Numbered from the stretch's first letter, positions 1-6,409 are shown. The stretch is DNA of 10,024 bases from Deltaproteobacteria bacterium (GCA_016193165.1 JACPST010000112.1:2395-12418); one strand, 5' to 3'. The notes: generated from the letters alone by a model not told the origin. Program-made: numbers and translations.

Positions 1-1006
1 TGGTTTTTAGCATTTGCTCGGCAACAAAGTTATTGCTGATTTTGTTCAAATCTCCTACAAGAATTCTTAAAGGCCGGGATTCATAGACTAAGATTTCTTT
101 TGCGTAGTCCGGCACCTCTTTAAATTGATTTTTCCCTTTCACGATTAAACCTTGTTCTTTTAAAAATCTCCGAAAAAGCGCGGCCGCATAAAAGGGAGGA
201 TAGGTAATATTTCGATAATATCTCTTTTCCGTGTGATGAAGAGGAATCCCTCCAGTTACGACAATGGCATCATTGATTTTGCCAACTTCCCTTGAAACCT
301 CAAGCGTCATGGGAAGCGTGGAGCGAAGTGTCTTAGAGCGATTGATGACTTTGACATAGGTATTATCTGGGTCTATGACAACCTTCGCCTTTTTACCAAT
401 CCCTAAACCAGGATAGACATACACTGTTGTCGTATTGAAATTCACAGACAACGCCCCTAAGGGGGCATCATAGGCACGATCTCTGCCATTTCCATTCCTA
501 GGATGACCATCTCGCACTGTACGAATGTCATCAAAAAAAGAATCATCTAAAACTAAATTCCCCCGTATTTCTCGAAATCCCAAGCGCTTCAAATCATTGA
601 CCAAGTACCAAAGCTGCTCTGAAACCAAAAGAGGATCTCCAAATCCTTTAATATAGAGATTTCCCTGAAGAATATTATTTTTGATCGTTCCATCGGCATA
701 GATCTTCGTTTTAAATCGATAATCCGGCCCTAAATATTTGAGAGCCGCTAACGTTGTTACGAGTTTCACATTAGAAGCTGGTTTTAAAAGATCACTCGGA
801 TGATATTCAAAAATATTTTCCCCTGACTTTAATGAAGTTACCTGTATGCCTGTCGATATATTCTTTAGAGAAGGATCTGATAAGGTTTGTGTGATTTTTT
901 TTTGCACGTCTGAACGAGAAGCCGCAAAACAAAGAGATAAAAGAGAAATGATACCTATGACAATCATTTGACAAAGGAGTTTTAAACTCCATATAGTAAA
1001 AACCAT
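1..1006 (-). CDS. dacB: D-alanyl-D-alanine carboxypeptidase/endopeptidase, PBP4 (DacB) family, 3' end cut by window
   Basis: A periplasmic PBP4-class (peptidase family S13) enzyme that trims the terminal D-Ala of peptidoglycan stem peptides and/or cuts cross-links. From the ATG at 1006, about 335 residues are visible and the gene runs off the left edge. Seen: a hydrophobic export segment (about residues 8-29, ending LCFAAS); the active-site SxxK motif as S-N-V-K in KPASNVKL (S78, K81); the conserved family stretches NLYIKGFGDPLL and GNLVLDDSFFDD; and the SxN motif as S-N-N in ISNNFVAEQML (bases 29-37). The KTG motif should lie outside the window. The start is uncertain. In-frame ATGs exist at 1015 (with AAGG just upstream), 1006 and 967. 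The one at 967 would leave a signal peptide without a basic n-region, so I prefer 1006 or 1015. Either choice makes the 5' end overlap the start of the divergent peptide-binding protein gene. The family assignment is firm; the exact start is not. Confidence 0.9.
   Translation of the reverse strand, partial: MVFTIWSLKLLCQMIVIGIISLLSLCFAASRSDVQKKITQTLSDPSLKNISTGIQVTSLKSGENIFEYHPSDLLKPASNVKLVTTLAALKYLGPDYRFKTKIYADGTIKNNILQGNLYIKGFGDPLLVSEQLWYLVNDLKRLGFREIRGNLVLDDSFFDDIRTVRDGHPRNGNGRDRAYDAPLGALSVNFNTTTVYVYPGLGIGKKAKVVIDPDNTYVKVINRSKTLRSTLPMTLEVSREVGKINDAIVVTGGIPLHHTEKRYYRNITYPPFYAAALFRRFLKEQGLIVKGKNQFKEVPDYAKEILVYESRPLRILVGDLNKISNNFVAEQMLKT
968..997 (+). promoter_or_regulatory. sigma70-like promoter for the peptide-binding lipoprotein gene
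   Basis: Perfect -35 TTGACA at 968-973, 18-bp spacer, -10 TATAGT at 992-997. Transcription would begin near 1003-1005, on or next to the ATG at 1005, so the mRNA would be leaderless or have a leader of about 9 nt if the ATG at 1014 is used. The promoter lies inside the 5' coding part of the divergent dacB unless dacB starts at 967. This is a sequence match only; activity is inferred. Confidence 0.6.
976..990. promoter_or_regulatory. perfect palindrome in the promoter spacer, candidate operator
   Basis: GGAGTTT-T-AAACTCC is a perfect 7-bp inverted repeat around one central base. It fills almost the whole space between the -35 (968-973) and -10 (992-997) boxes. A dimeric repressor or a MerR-type activator, which works on long 18-20-bp spacers, would bind such a site. 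No regulator gene is adjacent, so the role is inferred. Confidence 0.35.
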
Positions 1007-2486
1007 GTTATTCATGCGCCTTCTCATTATTGCAAGCTCTCTTCTTCTTTTCGGCTGTTCCAAACAAAATTTGACTCCACTCGATACCCTTGTTGTCGCC
1101 ATCGACGCTGAACCCTCTAATCTGGATCCCCGCTTTGCCTTAGACGCGTACTCCCAACGCATCGATACTTTGCTCTATGATGCATTGGTCATGATCGACA
1201 ACAATTTACAAATTGTACCTCATCTGGCGCAAAATTGGAAAACTTTAAATGATACTACCTATCAGTTTACGCTCAAACCAAATCTCAGATTCCCAGATGG
1301 CTCTCCGATTATGGCAGATCACTTTGTCTATACTCTAAAACAAATCCAAGATCCTAATTTTGGTTCTCCTCTTCTCAGTGAATTTAAGAACGTAGAAAAA
1401 GTACAGGCTCTCGATCCTTTAACCTTAGAAATCCGTCTTAAAACCCCACAAGCAAGCTTTCTAACAGATTTAACCCTGATCAAAGCCATGAAAGAGCAAA
1501 AAGATCCCAAAGATCTCCCCATAGGGTGCGGTCCCTATCAATTAGTTACAAAAGAACCGAATACCTTGAAGCTCAAACGAAATCCTGATCACTTTAAATT
1601 CCACCCCAAATTAGAAAACCTCGTTTTTAAAATCATTAAAGACGATAATACTCGGGTTTTAAAACTCAAAAAAGGAGAAGTGGATCTCATCCAAAATGCT
1701 TTAAACTATGATTCTTTGGCAAAACTCTCGAAAACACCTACTTTAAGTTTTACCAAAAGCCCTGGGATCACCTATGCGTATTTGGGACTTAATTTAAAAG
1801 ATCCCCTTTTAAAGAATAAAAAAGTTCGCCAAGCCATCGCTCATGCCATTCACCGGGAAGAAATTATTGAGCATCTTTTAGAAAACATGGCCACTCCCGC
1901 AAATTCACTTTTATCTTCTCAAAACTGGTACACTGCTCCTCGTGTTCAATCTTATGACTATAATCCTGAAAAAGCTAAAACACTTTTAAAAGAATCGGGA
2001 GTTTCCCTTCCCCTCACATTGGTTTTCAAAACTTCCACGGATATTCAAGCCGTCAACATTGCCCGGCTCATTTCAGACCATCTTAAAAAAGTTGGGATCC
2101 TGGTTGAGCTTCGAACCCATGAATGGGGTACTTTTTTTAATGACATTCAAACTGGAAACTTCCAACTTTTTTCATCCCGGTGGGTAGGCGTCACGGATCC
2201 CGATATCTTTTATGACGTGTTTCACTCTTCGAATATTCCTCCCGGAAAAAATAGAGTTTTCTACATCAATCCTAAAGTCGATAAACTAACTTCGGAAGGA
2301 CGAGTGACGCTCAACACTCAAAAGCGAAAAAAGATTTATGCAAAGGTTCAAAAAATCATTGCAGAAGATGTGCCCTATATTTCCTTATGGCATCTTAATA
2401 ATACGGCGGTCTACTCCACTCGCATTAAGGGATTTTATTTTCATCCCCAGGCTAATTACCTGCCCTTTTTGGATCTTTCGAAATAA
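1005..2486 (+). CDS. ABC transporter peptide-binding lipoprotein, family 5 (OppA/DppA-like)
   Basis: A 493-residue extracytoplasmic solute-binding protein of the SBP_bac_5 family, which delivers oligopeptides or related ligands to an ABC importer. Seen: a lipoprotein signal peptide with lipobox LLFGC (Cys18 from the ATG at 1005, Cys15 from 1014), so the mature protein should be lipid-anchored. The body has the family pattern in order: EPSNLDPR, LLYDALV, VPHLAQNW, TYQFTLKPNLRFPDGSP, the GCGPY turn, KVRQAIAHAI and the C-terminal IAEDVPYISLW. Length is normal for the family. No permease or ATPase genes are next to it, so it is an orphan binding protein in this view. It lies divergent from a PBP4-type peptidase, so capture of murein peptides is an attractive but unproven role. 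No Shine-Dalgarno sequence precedes either start; 1005 is kept because the predicted transcription start falls there. The last 35 bases overlap the convergent gene. Confidence 0.9.
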   Translation: MLFMRLLIIASSLLLFGCSKQNLTPLDTLVVAIDAEPSNLDPRFALDAYSQRIDTLLYDALVMIDNNLQIVPHLAQNWKTLNDTTYQFTLKPNLRFPDGSPIMADHFVYTLKQIQDPNFGSPLLSEFKNVEKVQALDPLTLEIRLKTPQASFLTDLTLIKAMKEQKDPKDLPIGCGPYQLVTKEPNTLKLKRNPDHFKFHPKLENLVFKIIKDDNTRVLKLKKGEVDLIQNALNYDSLAKLSKTPTLSFTKSPGITYAYLGLNLKDPLLKNKKVRQAIAHAIHREEIIEHLLENMATPANSLLSSQNWYTAPRVQSYDYNPEKAKTLLKESGVSLPLTLVFKTSTDIQAVNIARLISDHLKKVGILVELRTHEWGTFFNDIQTGNFQLFSSRWVGVTDPDIFYDVFHSSNIPPGKNRVFYINPKVDKLTSEGRVTLNTQKRKKIYAKVQKIIAEDVPYISLWHLNNTAVYSTRIKGFYFHPQANYLPFLDLSK

Positions 2487-3432
2487 GATCTTGGAAGGCT
2501 TTGCGGCGTTTTTCCCAAATTTTTACAGCCTCAGAAGTTAACTTGACTTTGAGTCCTTTATCGAGCATCCCAAAGGAAAAAACATCTCCTACTTTTTTAG
2601 CCATGTTTAAAGAAGTGTTGGTCGATTTCATTCCTTGTCCTTGATACAACGCGTAAGAGTGATACCAAAATTTATTCGGTTCTGCTTCTTGATAAACATC
2701 GATATTTAAATCACAAAAAATAGGATAATAAGACTTAGCCATTCTTTTTACTTTCTTTTTAGCCAATTCTGCTCCCCAATCTTTCACGACCTCATTGATG
2801 ACAATGACTAAACGTTTAGATTCCACATCAAAACGACGAAGATGAATGGTAGCGCGGCTATTAAACGCCAAAGAGCTTTGATACACGCGGTCGGAAATAA
2901 ATTGGACTCCATCATCGATAGAATGAAGGCTTATAATTTTTTCATCACGCCCTGCTCCGCTTTCAATAAAAAGACTGGGCTTTTGTTTGCCCGTCGTAAT
3001 ATCCCAATAAAGACGAACTGCTTTTTTGTAGTCCCCTTCAAAAGGCTCTGTAATCTCTGTATAAATAAAATCTCCAGTGGGTTCCACTGTGACTTTCTTT
3101 TCTAAAGGAGAATCTTGGGGACCATTCAAGAATGTTTTAGCCCGTTCAAAAGGACGCATCTGAATTTCATTCTTCTGATTCTTCTCAATCTGCACATCCA
3201 CCCACTTTAAAAACGCCTGCTCCTGCGCCCAAAGAGGAGAAAGGAGAGAAGCAATTAAGATAAAGCAAATTATTGCATACTTAAGACAATGGTAATTCTT
3301 AATCTTTTGAAGACCGTCGCGCAGGACAAGCGGGCATGGTTCGAGCGAAGCGAGAGAGCGAGTCCGAGCGCGAGCGCGAATTCCCCGCTGGGGAATTCGA
3401 TAGCGTGTCTGAAAAAGATTAAGAATTACCAT
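2452..3432 (-). CDS. secreted protein of unknown function with repeat-derived N-terminus
   Basis: I do not recognise the family. The conserved-looking part begins with a clear signal peptide, KYAIICFILIASLLSPLWAQ, followed by a soluble mixed alpha/beta sequence of about 255 residues with a charged C-terminus (EKRRKAF...SKDPKRAGN). It is therefore probably periplasmic. No ATG, GTG or TTG lies in frame between the signal peptide and the palindromic element at 3286-3435. The only canonical in-frame start is the ATG at 3432 inside the right arm of that element. This would add about 50 residues of repeat-encoded, arginine-rich sequence before the signal peptide. I infer that the element inserted at or over the native start, which was probably near 3280 (Met-Lys-Tyr-Ala-type). 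The gene now either uses the element's ATG, uses a non-canonical start, or is impaired. Its 3' end overlaps the convergent peptide-binding protein gene by 35 bp. Confidence 0.6.
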   Translation of the reverse strand: MVILNLFQTRYRIPQRGIRARARTRSLASLEPCPLVLRDGLQKIKNYHCLKYAIICFILIASLLSPLWAQEQAFLKWVDVQIEKNQKNEIQMRPFERAKTFLNGPQDSPLEKKVTVEPTGDFIYTEITEPFEGDYKKAVRLYWDITTGKQKPSLFIESGAGRDEKIISLHSIDDGVQFISDRVYQSSLAFNSRATIHLRRFDVESKRLVIVINEVVKDWGAELAKKKVKRMAKSYYPIFCDLNIDVYQEAEPNKFWYHSYALYQGQGMKSTNTSLNMAKKVGDVFSFGMLDKGLKVKLTSEAVKIWEKRRKAFQDLISKDPKRAGN

Positions 3433-3435
3433 TGT
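3286..3435. repeat. 150-bp palindromic (MITE/RPE-like) element with 23-bp terminal inverted repeats
   Basis: The ends at 3286-3308 and 3413-3435 are perfect 23-bp inverted repeats beginning ACAATGGTAATTCTTAATC. Similarity continues imperfectly inward (GAAGAC... against TCAGACAC...). The core is much more GC-rich than the surroundings, with GAGCGAAGCGAG- and GAGCGCGAGCGC-type runs and a perfect hairpin at 3378-3398. It encodes no transposase and no target-site duplication is evident, so this is a non-autonomous or palindromic repeat. Each arm carries an ATG that opens a frame across the whole element: 3289 on the plus strand and 3432 on the minus strand. The encoded peptides begin MVILNL. Outward-reading in-frame elements of this size recall Rickettsia palindromic elements, though only by architecture. 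No second copy is visible in this window. Confidence 0.85.
3378..3398. repeat. strong hairpin in the core of the palindromic element
   Basis: GAATTCCCC, a GCT loop, then GGGGAATTC: a perfect 9-bp stem with a 3-base loop, including an EcoRI-type GAATTC at each end. It lies off-centre in the element (3286-3435). A structured RNA or cruciform is possible. No T-run follows on either strand, so it is not an obvious terminator. Confidence 0.7.
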
Positions 3436-3454
3436 ACTAAATATCCATCTCTAT

Positions 3455-3483
3455 TTGACTCTTTCATACGAATTGCTTACTCT
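3455..3483 (+). promoter_or_regulatory. candidate promoter for the receiver-GGDEF gene
   Basis: TTGACT at 3455-3460, 17-bp spacer, TACTCT at 3478-3483. The -35 is a 5/6 match; the -10 is only moderate. The predicted transcription start falls at about 3489-3490, on the ATG chosen for the gene, again suggesting a leaderless message. It lies just outside the palindromic element, so the gene keeps its own promoter. Confidence 0.4.
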
Positions 3484-3489
3484 ACTTTC

Positions 3490-4485
3490 ATGCAAATCTC
3501 AAGGCATTCCATTCTCTTGATCGACGATGAGATAGAAAATTTAAAAGCACTAGAAAGAACTTTGATGACCGTGGCCACAGTCTATACTGCTGCCAGTGGG
3601 AAAGCTGGACTAGAGATTGTTGAAAAAAATCCCATTTCTCTTATCATTTGCGACCAACGCATGCCGGAGATGACAGGCATTGAATTTTTTAAAATCCTTC
3701 AAAAAACTCATCCTCATATCATTCGAATAATTTTGACAGGATATACCGATGTGGAAGATTTAATTGAAGCCATTAATGAAGTGGGGCTTTATCGCTATGT
3801 CACCAAACCATGGAATAACCATGAACTTAAACTCATTGTACAACGCGCATTAGAACATTTTGATTCTGAAGCGCGCAATCGGCAACTGGTCGAAGAGTTA
3901 AAACACGTTAATGAAGGGCTTGAAAAAACAGTTCAAGACCGTACTCAAAAACTCAATGAACTTGCGGTGACGGATGAACTCACCCAGGTTGGAAACCCAC
4001 GTTATTTTTGGGCACAACTTCACGCGGAAATTGAACGCTCCCAACGCTATGGACATCCTTTGTCTTTGCTTTTAGTCGATGTCGATTATTTTAAAGCCTA
4101 TAATGATGAACATGGACATGCCGTAGGCGATAAAGCCTTAAAGACCATTGCCCAGGTTTTGAAAAAAAATATTCGAAGCACGGATTTTATTGCTCGGTAT
4201 GGGGGTGAGGAGTTTGCTGTTATTCTCACGGAAACTCCTCCCAAAAAAGCGCAAGAGATGGCTGAACGGCTCCGCCGATCTGTGGCTCAAAAGAAGTTCG
4301 CGTATAAAATTAAAAATAAAAAGAAAAAAGGCCTTACGATTAGTATTGGAGCCGCTGGATACTCTAAAGAAAAAAATCCTAAAAAACTTGTCTTAAAGGC
4401 CGACAAAGCTCTCTATCAAGCCAAGCGCAAAGGCCGAAATTGTGTTGTGTGTGTGGATTTTAATAAAAAATTTCTTGAAAAATAG
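3490..4485 (+). CDS. response regulator with receiver and GGDEF domains (diguanylate cyclase)
   Basis: A 331-residue cytoplasmic signalling protein predicted to make cyclic di-GMP when phosphorylated by a partner histidine kinase, which is not in the window. Receiver domain at about residues 6-122: acidic pair D12-D13, phospho-acceptor D55 (LIICDQRMPEMTG), T83 and K106 (VTKPW). A helical linker (about 125-158) resembles the coiled signalling helices that couple receivers to GGDEF domains. GGDEF domain at about 160-325: substrate motif GGEEF at 238-242 in RYGGEEF, so catalytically competent, and an inhibitory I-site RSTD at 229-232, exactly five residues upstream, implying product feedback inhibition. 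The usual DxLTGLxNRR start of the domain is DELTQVGNPR here. The ATG at 3490 is preferred: the open frame reaches back to 3289, but those extra 67 residues are mostly palindromic-element sequence. There is no Shine-Dalgarno sequence. The 3' end overlaps the convergent gene by 26 bp. Confidence 0.93.
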   Translation: MQISRHSILLIDDEIENLKALERTLMTVATVYTAASGKAGLEIVEKNPISLIICDQRMPEMTGIEFFKILQKTHPHIIRIILTGYTDVEDLIEAINEVGLYRYVTKPWNNHELKLIVQRALEHFDSEARNRQLVEELKHVNEGLEKTVQDRTQKLNELAVTDELTQVGNPRYFWAQLHAEIERSQRYGHPLSLLLVDVDYFKAYNDEHGHAVGDKALKTIAQVLKKNIRSTDFIARYGGEEFAVILTETPPKKAQEMAERLRRSVAQKKFAYKIKNKKKKGLTISIGAAGYSKEKNPKKLVLKADKALYQAKRKGRNCVVCVDFNKKFLEK

Positions 4486-5443
4486 ATTCTCCATCGCGCA
4501 GAATCACCTTTCTTCCTATGTTATCATTTAAATATATCAAATGATTCTGATAAGGAACAACACCCCCAACCCCCTGCTCCTGCAATGAATAGAAAAGATC
4601 AATGGTTGTAAATTGATATCCTTTCAAAGAACCAGAAAAAAAGGTCATTTTTATACCCCCGGCTTGGACTGATTTTAAAACAACCTGAGTTCCTTGTTCA
4701 GTCACAGTAGAAGTGGCTAGTGTAAACTCTCCATGCTCTATGAGAAGAGCCATCAATTCTTCGGGATGATATTTGAAAAGCTCCTTTGAAACCTTAAATT
4801 TTGGAAAAACAGTCTCAAAGAGGATTTCTTTTTCGGCTTCAGGAATAATATTTTCTGTAAAAGCTGCTCCTTGACGAACGGCACGATCTAAAAATTGTGG
4901 AAGCGCTTCTTGGAAAGGCGAAGCCAGTGCGGCAATCTCCTCTCTTGGGGCTTCTGTCTCCCCCTTCAAAACAGCCAGCTCTTCATCTGTCGGCGCTACC
5001 AAAGCCTGAAGTCGATTACGTCCAAATAGACCTTGTGTCACAGGGACAGCAGCAGAGGCTTGTACTTCCCCTCGACCTTCTAGAATGAGTCTTTCTATGG
5101 ATTCTTTAAGCCCTGGTTTTAAATCTGAAATAAGATCAGGATGAGTTTTCATAAATTTTGAAAGCTCATCTGGAGATTTGAGTTGAGCTAAGACAGCATC
5201 ATAAATCTCTGCTCGAGGGATGCCATTTTTAAGCGCCTCGGCCAGGGCATTGCTCGTCACCCTTTGCCAACCCGACGACAATCCTTGTTTTTCAATTTGA
5301 GTGAGTTCTTCCGGAGCCATCTTTTGAAGAATATTTCGAAGAACCTGAATCACTTCTGGATCTAAAGCAGAACCAAAAGCGCTGGCCGTCATTAAAAAGG
5401 CGCAAAATAAAACAGTAAAGACTTTCTTTTTACTAATAACCAC
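4460..5443 (-). CDS. exported protein of unknown function
   Basis: A 327-residue protein I cannot assign to a family. The GTG at 5443 is preferred because a G6 run (5449-5454) lies 5 bases upstream and because it gives a normal signal peptide: basic VVISKKK, hydrophobic core FTVLFCAFLMTA, and a probable cut after SAFGS or SAFGSA. The open frame extends back to 5491, but those 16 extra residues look like leader. The mature N-terminal half is helical and charged (EVIQVLRNILQKMAPEELTQIEKQ..., SPDELSKFMKTHPDLISDL). A low-complexity Ala/Glu-rich middle follows (about 140-200). The C-terminal part (about 250-327) looks beta-rich, with FTLATSTVTEQGTQVVLKS and a final ILRDGESIFQEIFY. It is probably periplasmic or surface-located. 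Its 3' end overlaps the convergent diguanylate cyclase gene by 26 bp. Confidence 0.75.
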   Translation of the reverse strand: MVISKKKVFTVLFCAFLMTASAFGSALDPEVIQVLRNILQKMAPEELTQIEKQGLSSGWQRVTSNALAEALKNGIPRAEIYDAVLAQLKSPDELSKFMKTHPDLISDLKPGLKESIERLILEGRGEVQASAAVPVTQGLFGRNRLQALVAPTDEELAVLKGETEAPREEIAALASPFQEALPQFLDRAVRQGAAFTENIIPEAEKEILFETVFPKFKVSKELFKYHPEELMALLIEHGEFTLATSTVTEQGTQVVLKSVQAGGIKMTFFSGSLKGYQFTTIDLFYSLQEQGVGGVVPYQNHLIYLNDNIGRKVILRDGESIFQEIFY

Positions 5444-5448
5444 GATTT

Positions 5449-5454
5449 CCCCCC
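5449..5454 (-). promoter_or_regulatory. ribosome binding site deciding the GTG start at 5443
   Basis: On the minus strand the order is AGCA, six G, AAATC, then GTG. The purine run lies 5 bases before the start, a good Shine-Dalgarno position. No comparable site precedes the ATG at 5491, so the shorter protein is favoured. Confidence 0.55.
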
Positions 5455-5465
5455 TGCTGTTCGGA

Positions 5466-5488
5466 GCATATTTAAGCAACAAATATGC
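5466..5488. repeat. perfect 8-bp inverted repeat upstream of the exported-protein gene
   Basis: GCATATTT, 7-base loop AAGCAAC, AAATATGC. It sits 23 bp upstream of the GTG at 5443. It could be an operator or a 5'-UTR hairpin for that minus-strand gene, which is inferred from position only. The stem is AT-rich, so it would be weak as RNA. Confidence 0.4.
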
Positions 5489-5509
5489 CATTTTTTAAGC
5501 ACTTTATAA

Positions 5510-5545
5510 GCCTAAATTTGCCTAAAAAATGTCCATTTTATAGGC
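5510..5545. repeat. tandem GCCTAAA pair merging into an imperfect palindrome
   Basis: GCCTAAA occurs at 5510-5516 and again at 5520-5526, 10 bp apart (one helical turn). The second copy begins a 26-bp imperfect palindrome at 5520-5545, with 11 of 13 positions paired between GCCTAAAAAATG and its partner CATTTTATAGGC. Helically phased repeats plus a dyad between two divergent genes is the usual look of a regulator-binding region. The regulator is unknown. Confidence 0.35.
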
Positions 5546-5561
5546 GGCTTGTGTATAAGCA

Positions 5562-5615
5562 GTTCAAAAATAGGAATAATATCAATAGCTTATTTAATAC
5601 CTAGCAGTTTTGAAC
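5562..5615. repeat. spaced 8-bp inverted repeat in the rsmE upstream region
   Basis: GTTCAAAA at 5562-5569 and TTTTGAAC at 5608-5615 are perfect inverted repeats 38 bp apart. A GCAGTT direct repeat also overlaps both copies (5559-5564, 5604-5609). The right copy ends 12 bp before the TTGACA at 5628. Otherwise the stretch 5444-5677 is AT-rich and non-coding. Confidence 0.25.
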
Positions 5616-5627
5616 AAATCTAATCTT

Positions 5628-5656
5628 TTGACAGGGCTAAACTCTCTTGATATGGA
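5628..5656 (+). promoter_or_regulatory. candidate promoter for the rsmE operon
   Basis: A perfect -35 TTGACA at 5628-5633, then 17 bp to a weak -10, TATGGA at 5651-5656, preceded by TTGA. Transcription would begin near 5663, giving a leader of about 15 nt without a Shine-Dalgarno sequence before the ATG at 5678. The -10 is poor, so this is tentative. Confidence 0.35.
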
Positions 5657-5677
5657 GATCCTTCGGTTTCTTTAACG

Positions 5678-6409
5678 ATGAGCAGAATATTTGTAAATCA
5701 AAACTTAAAGCCCAATTCCTCTCTGATTCTGGCAGAGGAGGAGCATCACTATATCAAGAATGTCTTAAGAATGAATGTGGGTGATCCGTTGTATCTTTTT
5801 AATGGAGGAGAAGAAGAATTTAGCTCCAAAATCACAGCTATGGATAAAAACACAACAACTCTGCAAGTTCTCACCTCTGAAAAAACAAATAAAGAATCTT
5901 CCATTGAAATTGTCATTGGGCAAGGACTTCCTAAAGGATCAAAATTTGATAATCTCATTCCCAAAGTCACAGAGCTTGGAGCCTCAGAGCTCGTTCCTTT
6001 GATTACAGAGCGTTCGGATCTTAAGAAAGCCTCTCAACAAAAGGTGATACGCTGGCAAAAGATTGCTCAGCAATCCGCCCAACAAACAGGAAGAACCAAA
6101 GTTCCAACGATCTCCCCTCCTATATCTTTTACGGAGTTCCTAAATCACTACCCTGCTCACGAAAAAATCATGTTTTATGAACTTGAAGCCTCCAAAACCT
6201 TTACTGAAATTTTGAGTACCTCTTCTGCTTCCCACTTTTGTTTACTCATCGGCCCCGAAGGAGGATTTTCTCCTCAAGAAATTGCGCAAGCTCAAAAGGC
6301 CAAGTTTCATATCGTCTCCTTGGGAAAAAGAATCTTACGCACAGAAACGGTAGCCCCTGCAGTGACAGCTATTCTTCAGTATGTTAAAGGAGATTTAAAT
6401 CGTGTATAG
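5678..6409 (+). CDS. rsmE: 16S rRNA (uracil(1498)-N3)-methyltransferase RsmE
   Basis: A 243-residue SPOUT-class methyltransferase that adds a methyl group from S-adenosylmethionine to N3 of U1498 (E. coli numbering) in helix 44 of 16S rRNA. Seen: an N-terminal PUA-like domain (1-70) with the family's HHYIKNVLRM stretch; GQGLPKGSKFDNLIPKVTELG at 81-101 (LPKG...K.TELG); PLITERS at 107-113; QSAQQTGRTKVP at 132-143. The C-terminal trefoil-knot SAM site is present as IGPEGGFS (191-198) and LGKRILRTETV (215-225). Length is normal for the family. It is the first gene of a compact plus-strand cluster and overlaps the next gene by 8 bp. The family assignment is firm. No Shine-Dalgarno sequence is seen at the start. 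Confidence 0.96.
   Translation: MSRIFVNQNLKPNSSLILAEEEHHYIKNVLRMNVGDPLYLFNGGEEEFSSKITAMDKNTTTLQVLTSEKTNKESSIEIVIGQGLPKGSKFDNLIPKVTELGASELVPLITERSDLKKASQQKVIRWQKIAQQSAQQTGRTKVPTISPPISFTEFLNHYPAHEKIMFYELEASKTFTEILSTSSASHFCLLIGPEGGFSPQEIAQAQKAKFHIVSLGKRILRTETVAPAVTAILQYVKGDLNRV
6388..6392 (+). promoter_or_regulatory. ribosome binding site for the GTG start at 6402
   Basis: AGGAG within AAAGGAG, inside the rsmE coding end, 9 bases before GTG at 6402. It supports the GTG start over the in-frame ATG at 6420, and the resulting 8-bp overlap with rsmE suggests coupled translation. Confidence 0.6.

Noticed and set aside
2842..3105. Plus-strand open frame of 87 codons inside the unknown secreted protein gene
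   Set aside because: Antisense to a gene with a clear signal peptide and coherent composition; no start signals and no recognisable domain.
3281..3440. Target-site duplication flanking the palindromic element
   Set aside because: The flanks (ACTTAAG left, ACTAAAT right) share only a few bases and no clean direct repeat abuts the ends, so no duplication was called.
3289..3489. N-terminal extension of the receiver-GGDEF protein starting at the ATG at 3289
   Set aside because: The extra 67 residues are mostly translation of the palindromic element. The receiver domain begins right after the ATG at 3490, which also has its own promoter-like boxes.
4485..4505. GATTCT ... AGAATC inverted repeat after the diguanylate cyclase gene, as a terminator
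   Set aside because: Short 6-bp AT-rich stem with a 9-base loop and no T-run, inside the coding end of the convergent gene.
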